64,000 nucleotides of DNA, taken from Haemaphysalis longicornis (lineage: Eukaryota; Arthropoda; Arachnida; Ixodida; Ixodidae). Shown piece by piece: positions 54,536 to 64,000 of this stretch; position 1 is the first letter of the stretch, and the number at the start of each line of letters is the position of its first letter. The stretch lies in contig JABSTR010001649.1 of NCBI GenBank assembly GCA_013339765.2, positions 1-64,000 on the forward strand, read 5' to 3'. The notes beneath the pieces were generated by a model, which saw nothing but the letters and a program-made list of their open reading frames with translations, made no database searches and was not told the origin of the DNA. The translations under genes were made by a program, and so were the position numbers.

Positions 54536-55570
54536 GTGGGGCTCGGTTTTGAAGAGTTCGACGTAACAATCGTGAATAAATCTGGCAAGATATACTCCGA
54601 CGCCGACTGCCTGTCGCGCGCCACCGTCAACCCAGCACCAATAGATTGCGACGAACACAGCGCGTTCTTCGGAGTAGTGACGGAGAGTGACCAAGCCGCC
54701 CAGCCGTGGGCCCAGCCCTACTTACGCGTCATGATCGACTACCTGGAAGGACGCAACGTTGCCATGCCTAGGGAGTTCAAACGGAACTTAAAAACATTCA
54801 GCCTGAAAAAGATGTCACCACCGAAACGTAGCAGAGTTTTCTTCTCATCCACGCAGACCTCTGTAAAGACGTTTCTCCATAAAGAAACGACCGTTTCTCC
54901 AAGTCGTTTCTCCGTAAAGAAACGACCCGTCTTCCGGACATGTCGGCACAGCTCGCACTATTGGAAAAATCATGGCGAAGTACTACCGGCCCCGCTTTAC
55001 ATCCCCCGCCACCCACTACGTCCGGACGCTGCCGTCACTGCCAGCGACGAATAATGCAGCCAGCGAGGCACGCCGGACTTCTTCAGCCGATCGCCGTCTA
55101 TCGAGGCCCTTCCAACAGATTGGAATAAACTTCCTGCGCCCATTTCCTACGTCATGTGTCGAGAACAAGCGGATTGTAGCGACAGACTACATTAGGCGCT
55201 ATGCTGAAGCCGCTGTTACTCTGTAAGGGACTGAACAAGAAGTCGCGAAGGTCTCCATCAACCAACTCGTGCTGCTACATGGAGACCCTGAAGTCCTAAT
55301 CATGGACCGCGGAACGGGCTTCACTGCCGAGGTTACCCAAGGAATATAGCACTACAGCAACGCCGATCACCGAAGAACGACGGCGTACCTCCCAAAAACA
55401 AAAGGGACTAAAGGAACGCCTAGACAAGGCTATCGCGGATATGTTGTCTATGTAGTCGACATTGAACATAATATCTGGAATGAAGGTACCCCTAGGTCAG
55501 GTTTGCGTACAACAGGGCTATCCTGGAAAATACGCAGATCACACCGTTCTCGCAATCTCCGGCTACTGGT
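54536..55570 (+). pseudogene. Gypsy element D: RNase H end and integrase fragment
   Basis: GFEEFDVTIVNKSGKIYSDA followed by DCLSRATVN is the end of RNase H. The stretch YLRVMIDYLEGRNVAMPREF matches YLRVMI(H)YLEGRNVAVPRAF-type sequence of element B (about 39450-39510), so this is the same family. Integrase pieces follow: KYYRPRFTSPATHYVRTLPS, then PFQQIGINFLRPFPTSCVEN, where the first core Asp is replaced by Asn. Near 54860-54935 GTTTCTCC(A/G)TAAAGAAACGACC is locally duplicated. Confidence 0.72.
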
Positions 55571-56324
55571 TGTTTTTGTCTTAACGGGCTCCAGTCTTGT
55601 TGCATCACTCCTGCTTGTCTCTCACGTCGCTGCAGTGTTCCTGGCATCAATACGACACAGCGGCCAGTTCAGGAATCACCCCGCGGGGTCGACCACAAGC
55701 TCGGATCCCTAGCCTCAGCCGCTAGGCTTAGCCCAGCAGCATTTGAGCACCTTGAGAACAAGACCTGGCCGTGCCATGGCAGACGGGCTGGACAAGATAC
55801 CACTCAACGAAACAATACGGCTGCCAGGAGCGTCGGCTGCGGCTGATATTATTTCTGGAAACTCTGACTACTTTCCTTCACTGATAGAGCTTACCGCCTG
55901 TCAGCTGGCTCCCACGATTCGAAGAATTCTCTCAGCCGAGAAACGAAAACGGTCGGCCACGGGGAGCTTAGCCACTCAACACTTCCGAAGCTGCCGCCCA
56001 GACGCACAGAAGACGCACAGAACGACCACAATTTACGACCATGGCCGCGCTGAGAATCCGAGCTCCTAGAGAGCACGAACGCACCCCTGACTCACGTGTG
56101 TTGTTTCCGAGGACAGGAGGCGACGCTAAAGTCAACGCGACTGTTTATGTTCAAGTTTTCCCTCTCTCACATGTGTGTGCTGTTATCCCGGGAGAGTCGC
56201 CCCATGCTTGTGCACCGCGTCGGACGTTTTCTCTCCGTGCTCCTCCGTCCTGATCCACTTTACCCTACATTTTTCTCAATTATTAAACCTTTTAAATTCT
56301 CAAACCGTAGTTTTTTTGCTATTT
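55571..56324 (+). other. Unassigned segment with a short ORF
   Basis: An ATG at about 55776 opens a frame of roughly 97 codons (MADGLDKIPLNETIRLPGAS) with no domain I recognise. The AT-rich end (TTTCTCAATTATTAAACCTTTT, about 56271-56292) may be the 3' end of an LTR or other element. No firm call. Confidence 0.3.
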
Positions 56325-57330
56325 GATGTTCGTTCGAGCCACGACCTAGCTCACATGCCCACCCGTCCACGAAACGATCTGCAGACGAGCCACATACTGA
56401 CGTTACGGATGGAGGGACTGCACCGTCTGCTGCAAAGCGGGCTTGTGCCGCTGGCAACACTCGGAATTCTGGTTCGACTCCATCTATCGCGAAGCTCCCG
56501 CGGCCCCTACCCTGCGGAGCTCCTTGCGATCAGCCAGGTACAATGTTGCCATCAAGCCTCGGCTGCATTTCAGCATCCTGAGTCTACCGACGAAGACTTT
56601 GCAGAAGTTTATTGGTGACTGCTTCGGAACAACTGTATTTTCTGGATACGCTTTTACGGAGCAACCAACACTATGTCAGCGTTGCATCCCTAATGCAGTG
56701 GCTAAGTTATGCTCTCTGGAGCACATAGCTCTTTCTGCTGACGCAATTTTTAAAGTGGAAGCGTACGTAGTATCAGGAACTGACATCCGCCATTATGTTG
56801 TCACGGGCGTCGAACCCGGGGGTATCCGAACTACCTTCGCGACAACATCAGGTGTGACACGCATTAAGTGTTTCTCGTGCGGTATATGGATTCCCGCCGC
56901 ACCTGCCTAGTGACGCTTCTGGGCCAGCTGGAGCCCCGAAAACGTTTTTTTTTCAATGGTAGTGTCCACAGGCCCTGTCTTTTCTAAGCAGGGGTAGTGC
57001 GTGGACTGCAACCGTTGCTTTCGCCATGGCCACAAGAGCTCTTCATTTCCATGACCAACACCGGATTCTAGTCTTGTCGAGAATACTCCACCTCAACAGC
57101 CAAAGTTTAAGTGCCTTCTTTGTCGCTCTCACGACCATGCGATCTCAGATTAAGGCTGCCCCACCAAGAGCAACGCCACGCTTGCGAAGCGCCGTGCATG
57201 GCATGTTCGTTCACAGCCAGACCCAAACTCAACGTTCAACGCTTTCGACTGTTTGGCGAAAGAGAATAGGGATGCGGTGGAGGGCGAGGAGGAAGCTACG
57301 GAACCTCCCTAGCAGCCAACGTATCTAGAA
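56325..57330 (+). pseudogene. LINE E: ORF1 of an I-clade-like non-LTR element
   Basis: Frame 56443-56910 contains a conserved block (RYNVAIKPRLHFSILSLPTK, LCSLEHIALSADAIFKVEAY, VVSGTDIRHYVVTGVEPGG). After a shift there are two zinc-knuckle-like clusters, CNRCFRHGHKSSS and CLLCRSHDHAISD, at about 57010-57145. ORF1 with terminal CCHC knuckles is typical of I/Jockey-type LINEs. Stops and shifts make it inactive. Confidence 0.65.
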
Positions 57331-57679
57331 GCTGCTCGTGGTTTGCGCCGTCACTGGAAAGGTTTTTCTCAGACACCCTTGTCTCCTACGGCGGATAAGC
57401 ATGTGGCTGTAGACCAACAGATGGCCTTGCTGCAAGTTCAAATGAAGAATCGCAACGCGTGAAGGTCTTAATTAACAAGCCAGTGGCAGAACTTGCATCA
57501 ATTCACTCAAAACCCACCTCGTCGACCTCATCCTTTCTCCAGTGCTCATCAGCAGGCCCCGTCTACGACTGACCTTACCTCACAGCCTGCATCCTCTACT
57601 CTGACCCCCAAAGCTTCTCCAGTTTACGGTGCACCAGCTACCGACATTAGTTTCCGTACTCGCAGCTCAACATTGCTAA

Positions 57680-58340
57680 CCAGTCCGCTGTTACACCTGA
57701 ACCAGAACAATATATTGTTCAGTGGCACTGTCGCGGTCTCGGTACAAAAATTGGAGAGATCTGTGAAAGGCTGCGTCTGGGGAAGCTCCATCACTGGGCT
57801 TTCTTGCTTCAGGAGACGACCTCTCTCCCCCGCTTGCCTCAATTTTCTGCGTAAACTGAGCCGTCCATTCCTGATCGGCGGTGCAGCTGATATTCTACTA
57901 CTCCTGACAAGGTGGCCTTTTTTGTTCTATCTCGGTTTCCTCCAACCCCTATCCCTCTCAACTTGTAGTGTACAGACTGGCAGGAAGTGGTGGCGGTAAA
58001 TGTGCAGCTTACTCGTTGTGCGGTAATACTGGGGTCGTGCTACGTTCACCCTTTAGTGGTCGTGCTCGCCGCCCGCGTCTAGGTTGGATTACCCAACTGC
58101 GTCGAGCTAACCCTGGGTGCCCCATGCTTCTGGCGGGGGACTTCAATGCTCTTCACTGTGACTGGGGATATTAGTCTTCGAGTGATAGTGGTCGAGTGGT
58201 CTTAGAGCACTTCACCCTTGTCAGCTTTACACTTCTGAATGACATTACTACCCCAAAACGCCGGTGTACCGACGAACGGATGCCCCCTATTCACCTGACT
58301 TGCCGTGGTGTCTGGCAAGTAGAGGCAAGTCTGGCAAGGC
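57680..58340 (+). pseudogene. LINE E: APE-type endonuclease
   Basis: IVQWHCRGLGTKIGEICERL at about 57713 is the first nuclease motif, FLLQETTSLPRLP the Glu motif, CPMLLAGDFNALHCDWGY (about 58118-58172) the Asn/His motif and TPKRRCTDERM...SPDL the end. These are spread over three frames. Together with ORF1 upstream they form one element in order; the reverse transcriptase is mostly missing. Confidence 0.75.
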
Positions 58341-58785
58341 GGCGCAAACATCGAGGATGCTGGACCTGGGATTGTCAGGAAGTTGCGCGATTCCGCTGGT
58401 CTCATCCTCGAGCACTGTGCACCACCTGCTACTGCCAGGACAAAGCGTCTCCTGGTTCTGCCAATTCTCCAGCCATGGGCAGGGTTCCCTGCCTCCGTGG
58501 GGCGGTTCGTGCCGCTATAGCGAAGGGAATTGCCGCCATCGAATCCCTCCTCCGGGATCCGACCACGGCTGCCCTTGGTGTACACGGGCCGCCGAACCTC
58601 GCCATCATTAGCTATAAAGAGATAAAGGCTCTCGGCCACAAGATACCGGAGGACCCTATCGATGACGATTTAGGTGTAGATCTGGTTGACACGGGGAAGT
58701 ACGACGCCAAGGTTGTGGATATTCGGACGCATAATGAGCTTGCCGAAAGGCCCGTGGGTACTCAGCACGCCGTCACTGTGAATTC
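58341..58785 (+). other. Degraded LINE E sequence
   Basis: An open frame runs through this segment (RAAIAKGIAAIESLLRDPTT, HGPPNLAIISYKEIKALG), but I cannot match it to a reverse transcriptase motif; it could be the linker of LINE E or the start of the following BEL fragment. Confidence 0.35.
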
Positions 58786-59031
58786 TTGAACTGGAGGTCG
58801 CTCGAAGGAGGCCTCGGGTTCCTCCTTCGTCAACGACGGTCACTTCCAGTTGTCACCAGCAGGCTGCTGCCCACACTGCATATACCGTCATTTTCGGGTT
58901 ACCAGTGGAGCTGGCAAATATTTCGAGATCATTTCGATGCCACTATTCACCGAAAACCCGCCGTAGCTAGTATCGGGAAATTCAAATATTTGACATCCTA
59001 CCTGATGGGTAAAGCTAAGGCAGCTGTTTAA
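58786..59031 (+). pseudogene. BEL/Pao gag fragment (DUF1759-like)
   Basis: LPTLHIPSFSGYQWSWQIF, then DHFDATIHRKPAVASIGKFK and YLTSYLMGKAKAAV, match the DUF1759 pattern (LPxLxxPxFxGxxxxWxxF...F...H...L...KFxYLxxxLxGxAxxxI) found in BEL/Pao gag. It is an isolated fragment: no LTR, protease or pol lies next to it. It separates the endonuclease and the C-terminal reverse transcriptase fragment of I-type elements. Confidence 0.75.
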
Positions 59032-59129
59032 GCACCCGACTCGAGGAGGCCAACTTCGATGTGGCAATAAGCACCCTGCAGAGTGCTGCCGCATTCCGTT
59101 ACCCATGGTAGGCTTTTCGCTCCAGCCTA

Positions 59130-59515
59130 CTCCACAAGATTGGGCGCGTGTCCTCGGAGTGGCCGTTCACCGGAAGGGTGGTGCTAGAGAATAGACCGAG
59201 CAGCTTCGTGCACAGTGGCACCTTTGGCGGGACATCTGAGGACGTAGCCCGGCGTTTACTGCAAGGTGCACTTCTGTCTAAACTCACATATGGCCCCATG
59301 TGCTATTCCCTCACCAAACACCACACCAGCCAGCTGGAAGCCCTTTACCGGGAAGCACTTCGAGTTAAAACTGGGCTTCCATAACACACTCGGATCGAGG
59401 AGCTCTATCGGTACGCAGGTCTTCCTACTCTCGAACGCATATTTGAATCGAGGTCAGAGGGAACAAAAGACTATCACAATCTCATTAAACCAAGGCCGCC
59501 GCTTACTGTGCCGCG
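59130..59515 (+). pseudogene. I-clade LINE reverse transcriptase C-terminal fragment
   Basis: LLQGALLSKLTYGPMCYSL followed by LEALYREALRVKTGLP is the conserved region after the polymerase fingers of I/Jockey-type LINEs. After a shift the sequence continues IEELYRYAGLPTLERIFESR, again family-like. It may be the 3' part of LINE E. Confidence 0.7.
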
Positions 59516-59572
59516 CCGATGAGGATTTTGACCAGTATGTTCCAGGGATTCAACACTGGTATGATGAGCGTA

Positions 59573-60034
59573 TTACCAGAGTCCTTCAATGCATTGAAGT
59601 ACTCTGGTATTACTGAGCAACGGCCAGAACCAACTCCACGTCTTCATGGAGTTTATCCATCGCGTAGACATGTTCCTTCGGTCGATGATCGTTCCCACCA
59701 CCGCCTGAAGCGTTTTCGATATTAGCGATATTGTGATTTTATATTCAACATTTAGCAGAGAGATCGGTCGCCAGGTACTTGGATCGTCTGCCCGAGAGTT
59801 GTCTTTCGGAATCGAGACTAAAAGACTCGTTGTGAATGACTGGGCCAGTTTCGGTCTCATGCTGCGTGGTGCGCAAGTCTTGTGAAAAAAGCTCGAAGTT
59901 GTGGCAAAAAACTTTGTAAGAGGCCCATGGTAGGCCCTCTGGACCTGGGGGTGAATCAGTGCGCGCTTTGTTGACAACAACGCGTCTAATTTCGCGTCAA
60001 TGTTGGCGCGAATTTTCGGCTGCGCAACTTTCAC
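59573..60034 (-). pseudogene. LINE F (Tx1/L1-like): reverse transcriptase start
   Basis: Minus-strand frame of 153 codons. SFTTSLLVSIPKDNSRADDP then STWRPISLLNVEYKI is the first motif of L1/Tx1-type reverse transcriptases (IxLIPKxxxxxxxPxxxRPISLLNxDYKI), unlike the KxGxxxxxxNYRPISI form of the CR1 copies here. It ends before the catalytic motif. The endonuclease that should precede it is missing. Confidence 0.7.
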
Positions 60035-60760
60035 TTCACTGCCTTGACACGGAAGAGTCTGAGTCCATGGATTCGTCGTTCTTGCCGTCGTCGGCCTTGG
60101 AAGTTAGAACTGCTCCTCTTCTGGGTTGGTCTCCATAGAGGACTCATCTTCCACGATGACGAGGGGCTGAGGAGAGCTGCACGAGCTGCTCTCGCTGGGG
60201 TGTTCCGTTCCGGTGGGGGTTGCCTGCGGTGCATCGGTGGCCTCACCTAAGCATGACCTTAAGCACCGCACCGTCTATTATCCTCCTGGAACGCTCGTAT
60301 TGTTATGGTCTCCTTCTCGCCCGCGTGGGCCTTTCTGAAAAGCTTATTCCGCCTTATCAAGGCCCTTAGAAGGTCCTCCGGCAGGTCACCGATGTGACGT
60401 ATGAGATCAGTTCCTGTTGCAGCGTCCACATCGTCTTCCACGCCAAGTCCGACATCGTGCATGTACTGCAGCTGAAAGCCCTACAATTCTCCCAGCTTGG
60501 ACGCAACACCTTAGTCAGCACCGAGTCGGTGCTTTCCCGGCCGGGGGGCTATGTGACGGAGATGTTCGGCTATGTACTGAGCCGACGGGTATGCGTCAGT
60601 GTCTGTGCTGGAGAGAAGGTCTCACGAGAGCTCAGCAGCTGGAACAGAAAGTCGACGACGATCGCTCCTCGACTTGGTTCGTGCGTGGAATCTGGACACT
60701 TTGCTCCGGCTCCCCCTTGTAAAATACCTTTGGTTAATAGAATACCTTCCCCGTAACAAT
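60035..60760 (-). pseudogene. LINE F (Tx1/L1-like): probable ORF1 remnants
   Basis: Directly upstream of the reverse transcriptase on the minus strand are short frames: 60246-60031 (Arg/Ser/Pro-rich end), 60462-60259 (DVDAATGTDLIRHIGDLPED, charged), and 60809-60570. They look like pieces of one ORF1 but no domain is diagnostic, so the assignment rests mainly on position. Confidence 0.35.
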
Positions 60761-60774
60761 ATCTAGAAATTAGG

Positions 60775-60955
60775 TTAGTGCGATGGACAGGTAAACAAAT
60801 ATACGCCATAAATTACAATGAAAGCTGCAACACCACACTTTCGATAACAAGGACGCTAGTGGTTCGATAAAACCGCATTCAATAAAAATGGCATTCGAAA
60901 AAACGGACATTTTTTTCGATAAACGGTGTTCGATAAAATGTGTGGGAGCCCTTGG
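60775..60955 (+). repeat. R3 repeat with degenerate TTCGATAAAA motif array, copy 1
   Basis: After GGACAGGTAAACAAATATACGC-like DNA, units of about 15 bp follow: TTCGATAAAACCGCA, TTCAATAAAAATGGCA, TTCGAAAAAACGGAC, TTCGATAAACGGTG, TTCGATAAAATGTG, closing in TGGGAGCCC. The same flank, units and close (TGGGAACCC) occur at 62955-63110. No coding role seen. Confidence 0.75.
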
Positions 60956-60967
60956 AAATGGGGACAG

Positions 60968-61110
60968 TTTCTCGTACGCCATTTTATCGAACGCCATTTT
61001 TAATCGAAGCCGTTTTTATCAAGCGCCGTTTTACGGATGTTGTTGTATTGACGGAGACGTTTTGATCCATGCTGTTTTATCGAAAGTGTTTTTTTCCGGC
61101 ATTTTTCTGT
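60968..61110 (-). repeat. Inverted TTCGATAAAA motif array
   Basis: Next to copy 1 the motif appears reverse-complemented (CGCCATTTTATCGAACGCCATTTTTAATCGAAGCCG... and GTTTTATCGAAAGTG), so the two arrays could pair into a long imperfect hairpin. Confidence 0.6.
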
Positions 61111-62214
61111 AAAAAATTTGCAGTACGTTTTTTATCATCCCTCCTCGCTATTAATTTGCAATCTTTCCAGAGCGAGCCTATTTACGGAATTAGTACTCTT
61201 TATAGTTGCCTTTATTTCCAGCAAACATTTTGTTTTTGTGATGTGCTATATTTGTCTCTGCAAATTTTGTTATACTCATTGCGCAGGTGGTACTGCCATA
61301 AGGAATCCCCTTGTATCTCTATGTCACCAATGATCCCAAGCATATTACGCTTGTGGCGTACAGGACTATAATGCATCGATATTCTTCGTACTTTTTTGTA
61401 TAAACCGCTATTGTATCTAAACTAATCTAAATATTTCGCCTCGTATGTTCTACACAAGTAAGGCACTTCTCGTTGCTTGCGAGTCCAATGTCAAAAGCCT
61501 AACTGGAACGCTAGCAAAAGTCTCGCCAGATTTCTGCGTTCCTAATTCTTAATCAGCGCTGAGTTCAGTTACTGAGACATTACCAAGCATTGTCCTACTG
61601 TTCTCGGTGCCTTGCTTTGAACTCAGGACAAAAAAGTTAGTTACATAATTAGTCACTATACGAGAGGTTGGTTCCTTTCATCTCTCCCCCCCTCGTTGCA
61701 CCCCAGCATGTCTGGGTTTTTAGCCCATACACTTTTACCTTTTTTATAAGGCTTTAAACAGAGTAAGAAAAAAATAACACGAAAAATAAAGGAATCGTAA
61801 AGGTCTACCCAATACAGCGCCGTGACCCCAATTACCTAAAAATTTAAAAATGTAAAATTGAAACAATTGAAGAACGAGCAAACAAAATTTATTATCGCTC
61901 GTGCGGTTACCTGAATAAAGCCCACAAAAACCCAGCAAAATGCGCTGTCTGGTCTGGCGTGTTCCTTCAAAGCCACCAAGGGGACAAGAAAGCGTAAAGT
62001 TGGTGAATTGAAGTAAGGGCGTAAGAGTGTTGACGCATAAGTTGGAAATTATGCGAAGTACTGTATTTATTATTTGGGCATGAATAACGAAAACAATAAG
62101 TTGGGACGGGATGGTCCATTGTCCAGTTGTCTTTGGTTACGAGTTTCCCTAGTGCGAGATGACCTGTGACGACTTGTGCTACTTGACTGTAGGATTTAAC
62201 GCGCCGACGCAACG
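61111..62214. other. No feature recognised
   Basis: AT-rich DNA without domains, tandem repeats or RNA signatures. The open frames are short. Confidence 0.5.
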
Positions 62215-62416
62215 CAGGCAAAGAGGCGCGCCGTAGTGGAGGGCTCCGGATTAATTTTGACCACCTGGTGATCTTTAACGTGCGCCGAAATCTCGAACAC
62301 ACGGGCGTTTTTGCTTTTCACCTCCATCAGAGAAGCGGCCGCCGTGGCCGGGAATCGAACCGGCGACCTCGTGCTCAGCAGCGCAACGCCTTAGCCACTG
62401 AGCCACCGCGGCGGGT
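62215..62416 (-). mobile_element. tRNA-derived SINE, Ruka-like
   Basis: The minus strand begins CGCCGCGGTGGCTCAGTGGC with an A box TGGCTCAGTGGCTA (62392-62405) and a B box GGTTCGATTCC (62351-62361), spaced as in a tRNA-like RNA polymerase III promoter, and continues GCCGCTTCTCTGATGG...CACGTTAAAGATCACCAGGT...GGAGCCCTCCACTACGGCG. This head and body match my memory of the Ruka SINE of ixodid ticks. It is an inserted SINE and not a functional tRNA gene. The 3' tail is degraded. Confidence 0.82.
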
Positions 62417-62954
62417 GACTTGTCCTACCTGACGAGTATGACGAGTCGGCTGTGATGGGTTCACTTGTGACGAGTTCTCCTACACTCCACCAGCTCTTTT
62501 GGGGACCACCCCCCACTGTTTCTATTTATATAGCACTAATCTTTCCGAAGTCACTGAAGCGATTTTCTCCTGATGCAAACAATGTGACCATATGGTCCGA
62601 GTAGGAGTCGCGTACATTCCCCCTAACTAGAAAAAATTCGGGGAGGACAAGACTTTGGACCCATAATGATAACCATGGCGCAAGGAATATATTTGAAAAC
62701 ACCAACCTAAATACCCGATACACATCTAGGAATACTGCGCACAAAGTTAGGTTTCCTACTACAGTGGATATTTCTGTAGTACATGTTTGAGTGCATGTTT
62801 GAGTGCAATAAAAAAACGCAAAAAATAAAAAATGTATAATATAAAGCAGAGGTGATCGAACACACGGGAAGGACGCGTGCACATATATAGGCAAGTTTTT
62901 CTATGTAATACACGGCAGAGACAATGTAGAATGAAGATAACTGCATGTTAGGGT
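62417..62954. other. No feature recognised
   Basis: No exon, repeat or RNA gene supported. GACTTGTCCTACCTGACGAGTATGACGAGT-like bases near 62416-62470 loosely echo 62160-62185 (GACGACTTGTGCTACTTGAC), possibly flanking sequence duplicated around the SINE. Confidence 0.35.
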
Positions 62955-63110
62955 AATGCGCTGGCCAGTTAAACAAAATACACACGGAAAATGACAATGT
63001 AACCCGCAAAGCCCTATTTTCAATAAAGCGGGCATAGGTGGTTCGATGAAACGGCATTCATTAAAAACGGCGTTTGATAATACGATGTTTGATAAGCGGT
63101 CTGGGAACCC
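62955..63110 (+). repeat. R3 repeat, copy 2, direct orientation
   Basis: Flank GGCCAGTTAAACAAAATACACACGG-like, then TTCGATGAAACGGCA, TTCATTAAAAACGGCG, TTTGATAATACGATG and TTTGATAAGCGGTC, closing TGGGAACCC. Parallels copy 1 at 60775-60955 over about 150 bp. Confidence 0.7.
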
Positions 63111-63139
63111 ATACTACGCTAAAATGTTAAAAGAATGTC

Positions 63140-63262
63140 TGGGATATCCCCTGTACCGAAATATCCGCTTTGAGATAACCTGCCACCGAAATGTCCGTGC
63201 ACCGCCAAGACCGCGCACCGAAAAGACCGCGCCTCCGATATGTCCTACACCGAAATGTCCTG
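63140..63262 (+). repeat. Degenerate ACCGAAATGTCC array, period about 16
   Basis: Successive units ACCGAAATATCC, ACCGAAATGTCC, ACCGCCAAGACC, ACCGAAAAGACC, TCCGATATGTCC and ACCGAAATGTCC are separated by three to five variable bases, apart from one longer gap after the first. The block follows 30 bp after R3 copy 2, but its unit is different. Confidence 0.7.
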
Positions 63263-64000
63263 ATCCTGGCTGGAGGGCCATCGTTTTGTTTTTTTGCTGT
63301 CATTTTCATCACTTTAATTAACGGGCACGACATACACATGTTCACCCCGCTGAAGCCGTGGCTGTGTTGATTTACTCATTTCATATCATTCACGTTTTTC
63401 TTGTTCGGATTCCATGGCGACCTCTAATGCATCGTTCTTGAGGCTTCAACGACGATGCAGACGAGATTGAATTCTCCAGTTGATTATATCATGACTGCTT
63501 GTGCCATCACTCGTTTATTACAGCTTCCTTTGCGTATATTGCAATGCTGAAATGTATGCAGACTTCGTACTGTGCTCTCGCAACCTGCCAGCTATCGGCT
63601 CCAAACCCCGGTCGACGTCCTGTGGTCAACGTCTTCGTATCCGCTCCCATTTTCACCACGGCATCACGGTCTTCTCCTAAAGAACAAACAATGATGACAC
63701 ACGGCAATGAAATGACGACCGTCAGTGGCCCGAAAAGAGTGCGGAAACTCCCCGTTTCGAATTAGGGTTCCCGGAATCTTGTCCCTGCCAGCCGAGGCCA
63801 GCACGTGAAGTGTTGCAAGACTAAAGTGTCCTGCACAATACCGTCTCAATTTACGTCCCTCGCGCAGTTCGGCCACAACCTATACTTCTGCTTCCCCCCC
63901 CCCCCCGGCCTCTGATCTGCGGCGTTCCTGGCACGAAAAACAGAAGGACACTTTTGCAGGTACATTAAAAGCATAGGCGGGGGCGGCGAAAACAAATGCA
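63263..64000. other. No feature recognised; 13-base C run
   Basis: No supported coding region. A run of 13 C lies at 63894-63906, which may be unstable or mis-sequenced. Confidence 0.5.

Noticed and set aside
61069..61371. 100-codon ORF in AT-rich DNA
   Set aside because: Low-complexity Phe/Leu/Cys-rich translation of T-rich sequence without domain or splice support.
62341..62413. Functional tRNA gene on the minus strand
   Set aside because: A and B boxes are present, but the sequence continues into a SINE body and lacks a convincing acceptor stem and anticodon arm.

Overview
This is a eukaryotic, repeat-dominated window, most likely from a hard tick (Ixodida) or a close relative. The evidence is a tRNA-headed SINE resembling the tick Ruka family at 62215-62416, several CR1/I/Tx1-type non-LTR retrotransposons, Gypsy and BEL/Pao LTR elements, split exons with GT/AG borders, and A-rich microsatellite tails. 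I see no bacterial operon, CRISPR array, rRNA gene or free-standing tRNA gene. Nearly every long coding signature belongs to a decayed mobile element. The only host-like coding signals are two THAP zinc-finger fragments and a few short candidate exons.

Layout. 1-7843: tandem satellite, 277 bp per unit, about 28 units, entering from the left edge and decaying over its last few hundred bases. 8.6-10.8 kb: a THAP-domain ORF and candidate exons on both strands. 12.6-26.7 kb: a nest of insertions. CR1 element A (12587-15226, 19331-20888, tail resumed at 26647) is interrupted in its reverse transcriptase by the better preserved CR1 element B (15227-19330), and in its AAAT tail by Gypsy element A (20889-26646). 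The 3' LTR of that Gypsy is itself split by a small element, R1. 26.7-28.56 kb: an ancient, strongly diverged tandem array with a period of about 210 bp.

29.9-36.6 kb: mostly unassigned DNA, with a candidate exon on the minus strand, a compact 2.04 kb LTR element (31215-33254, minus) that has LTRs, PBS, PPT and a gag-like ORF but no recognisable pol, and a foldback MITE. 36.6-42.7 kb: a second Gypsy family, one long copy and one degraded copy. 42.7-48 kb: a LINE 3' end, a reverse copy of R1, a second dispersed repeat (R2) and a frameshifted two-exon THAP pseudogene on the minus strand. 48.2-53.3 kb: a minus-strand LINE whose reverse transcriptase is split by a degraded BEL/Pao element (49087-52299) with two 160-bp LTRs and near-identical target duplications. 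53.3-60.8 kb: fragments of four or more further elements (LINE ORF1, Gypsy pol, I-clade LINE, BEL gag, Tx1-like LINE on minus). 60.8-64 kb: short-period motif arrays, the SINE and unassigned DNA.

The features worth most attention are the 2A-like NPGP motifs and tandem 5' monomers in both CR1 elements, the hidden 210-bp array, the pol-less LTR element with a basic non-pol ORF, the split THAP pseudogene, the R1 element (14-bp inverted repeats and a variable internal repeat) and the TTCGATAAAA arrays at 60.8 and 63.0 kb. All family names come from motif recognition by eye. No alignment or database search was run.
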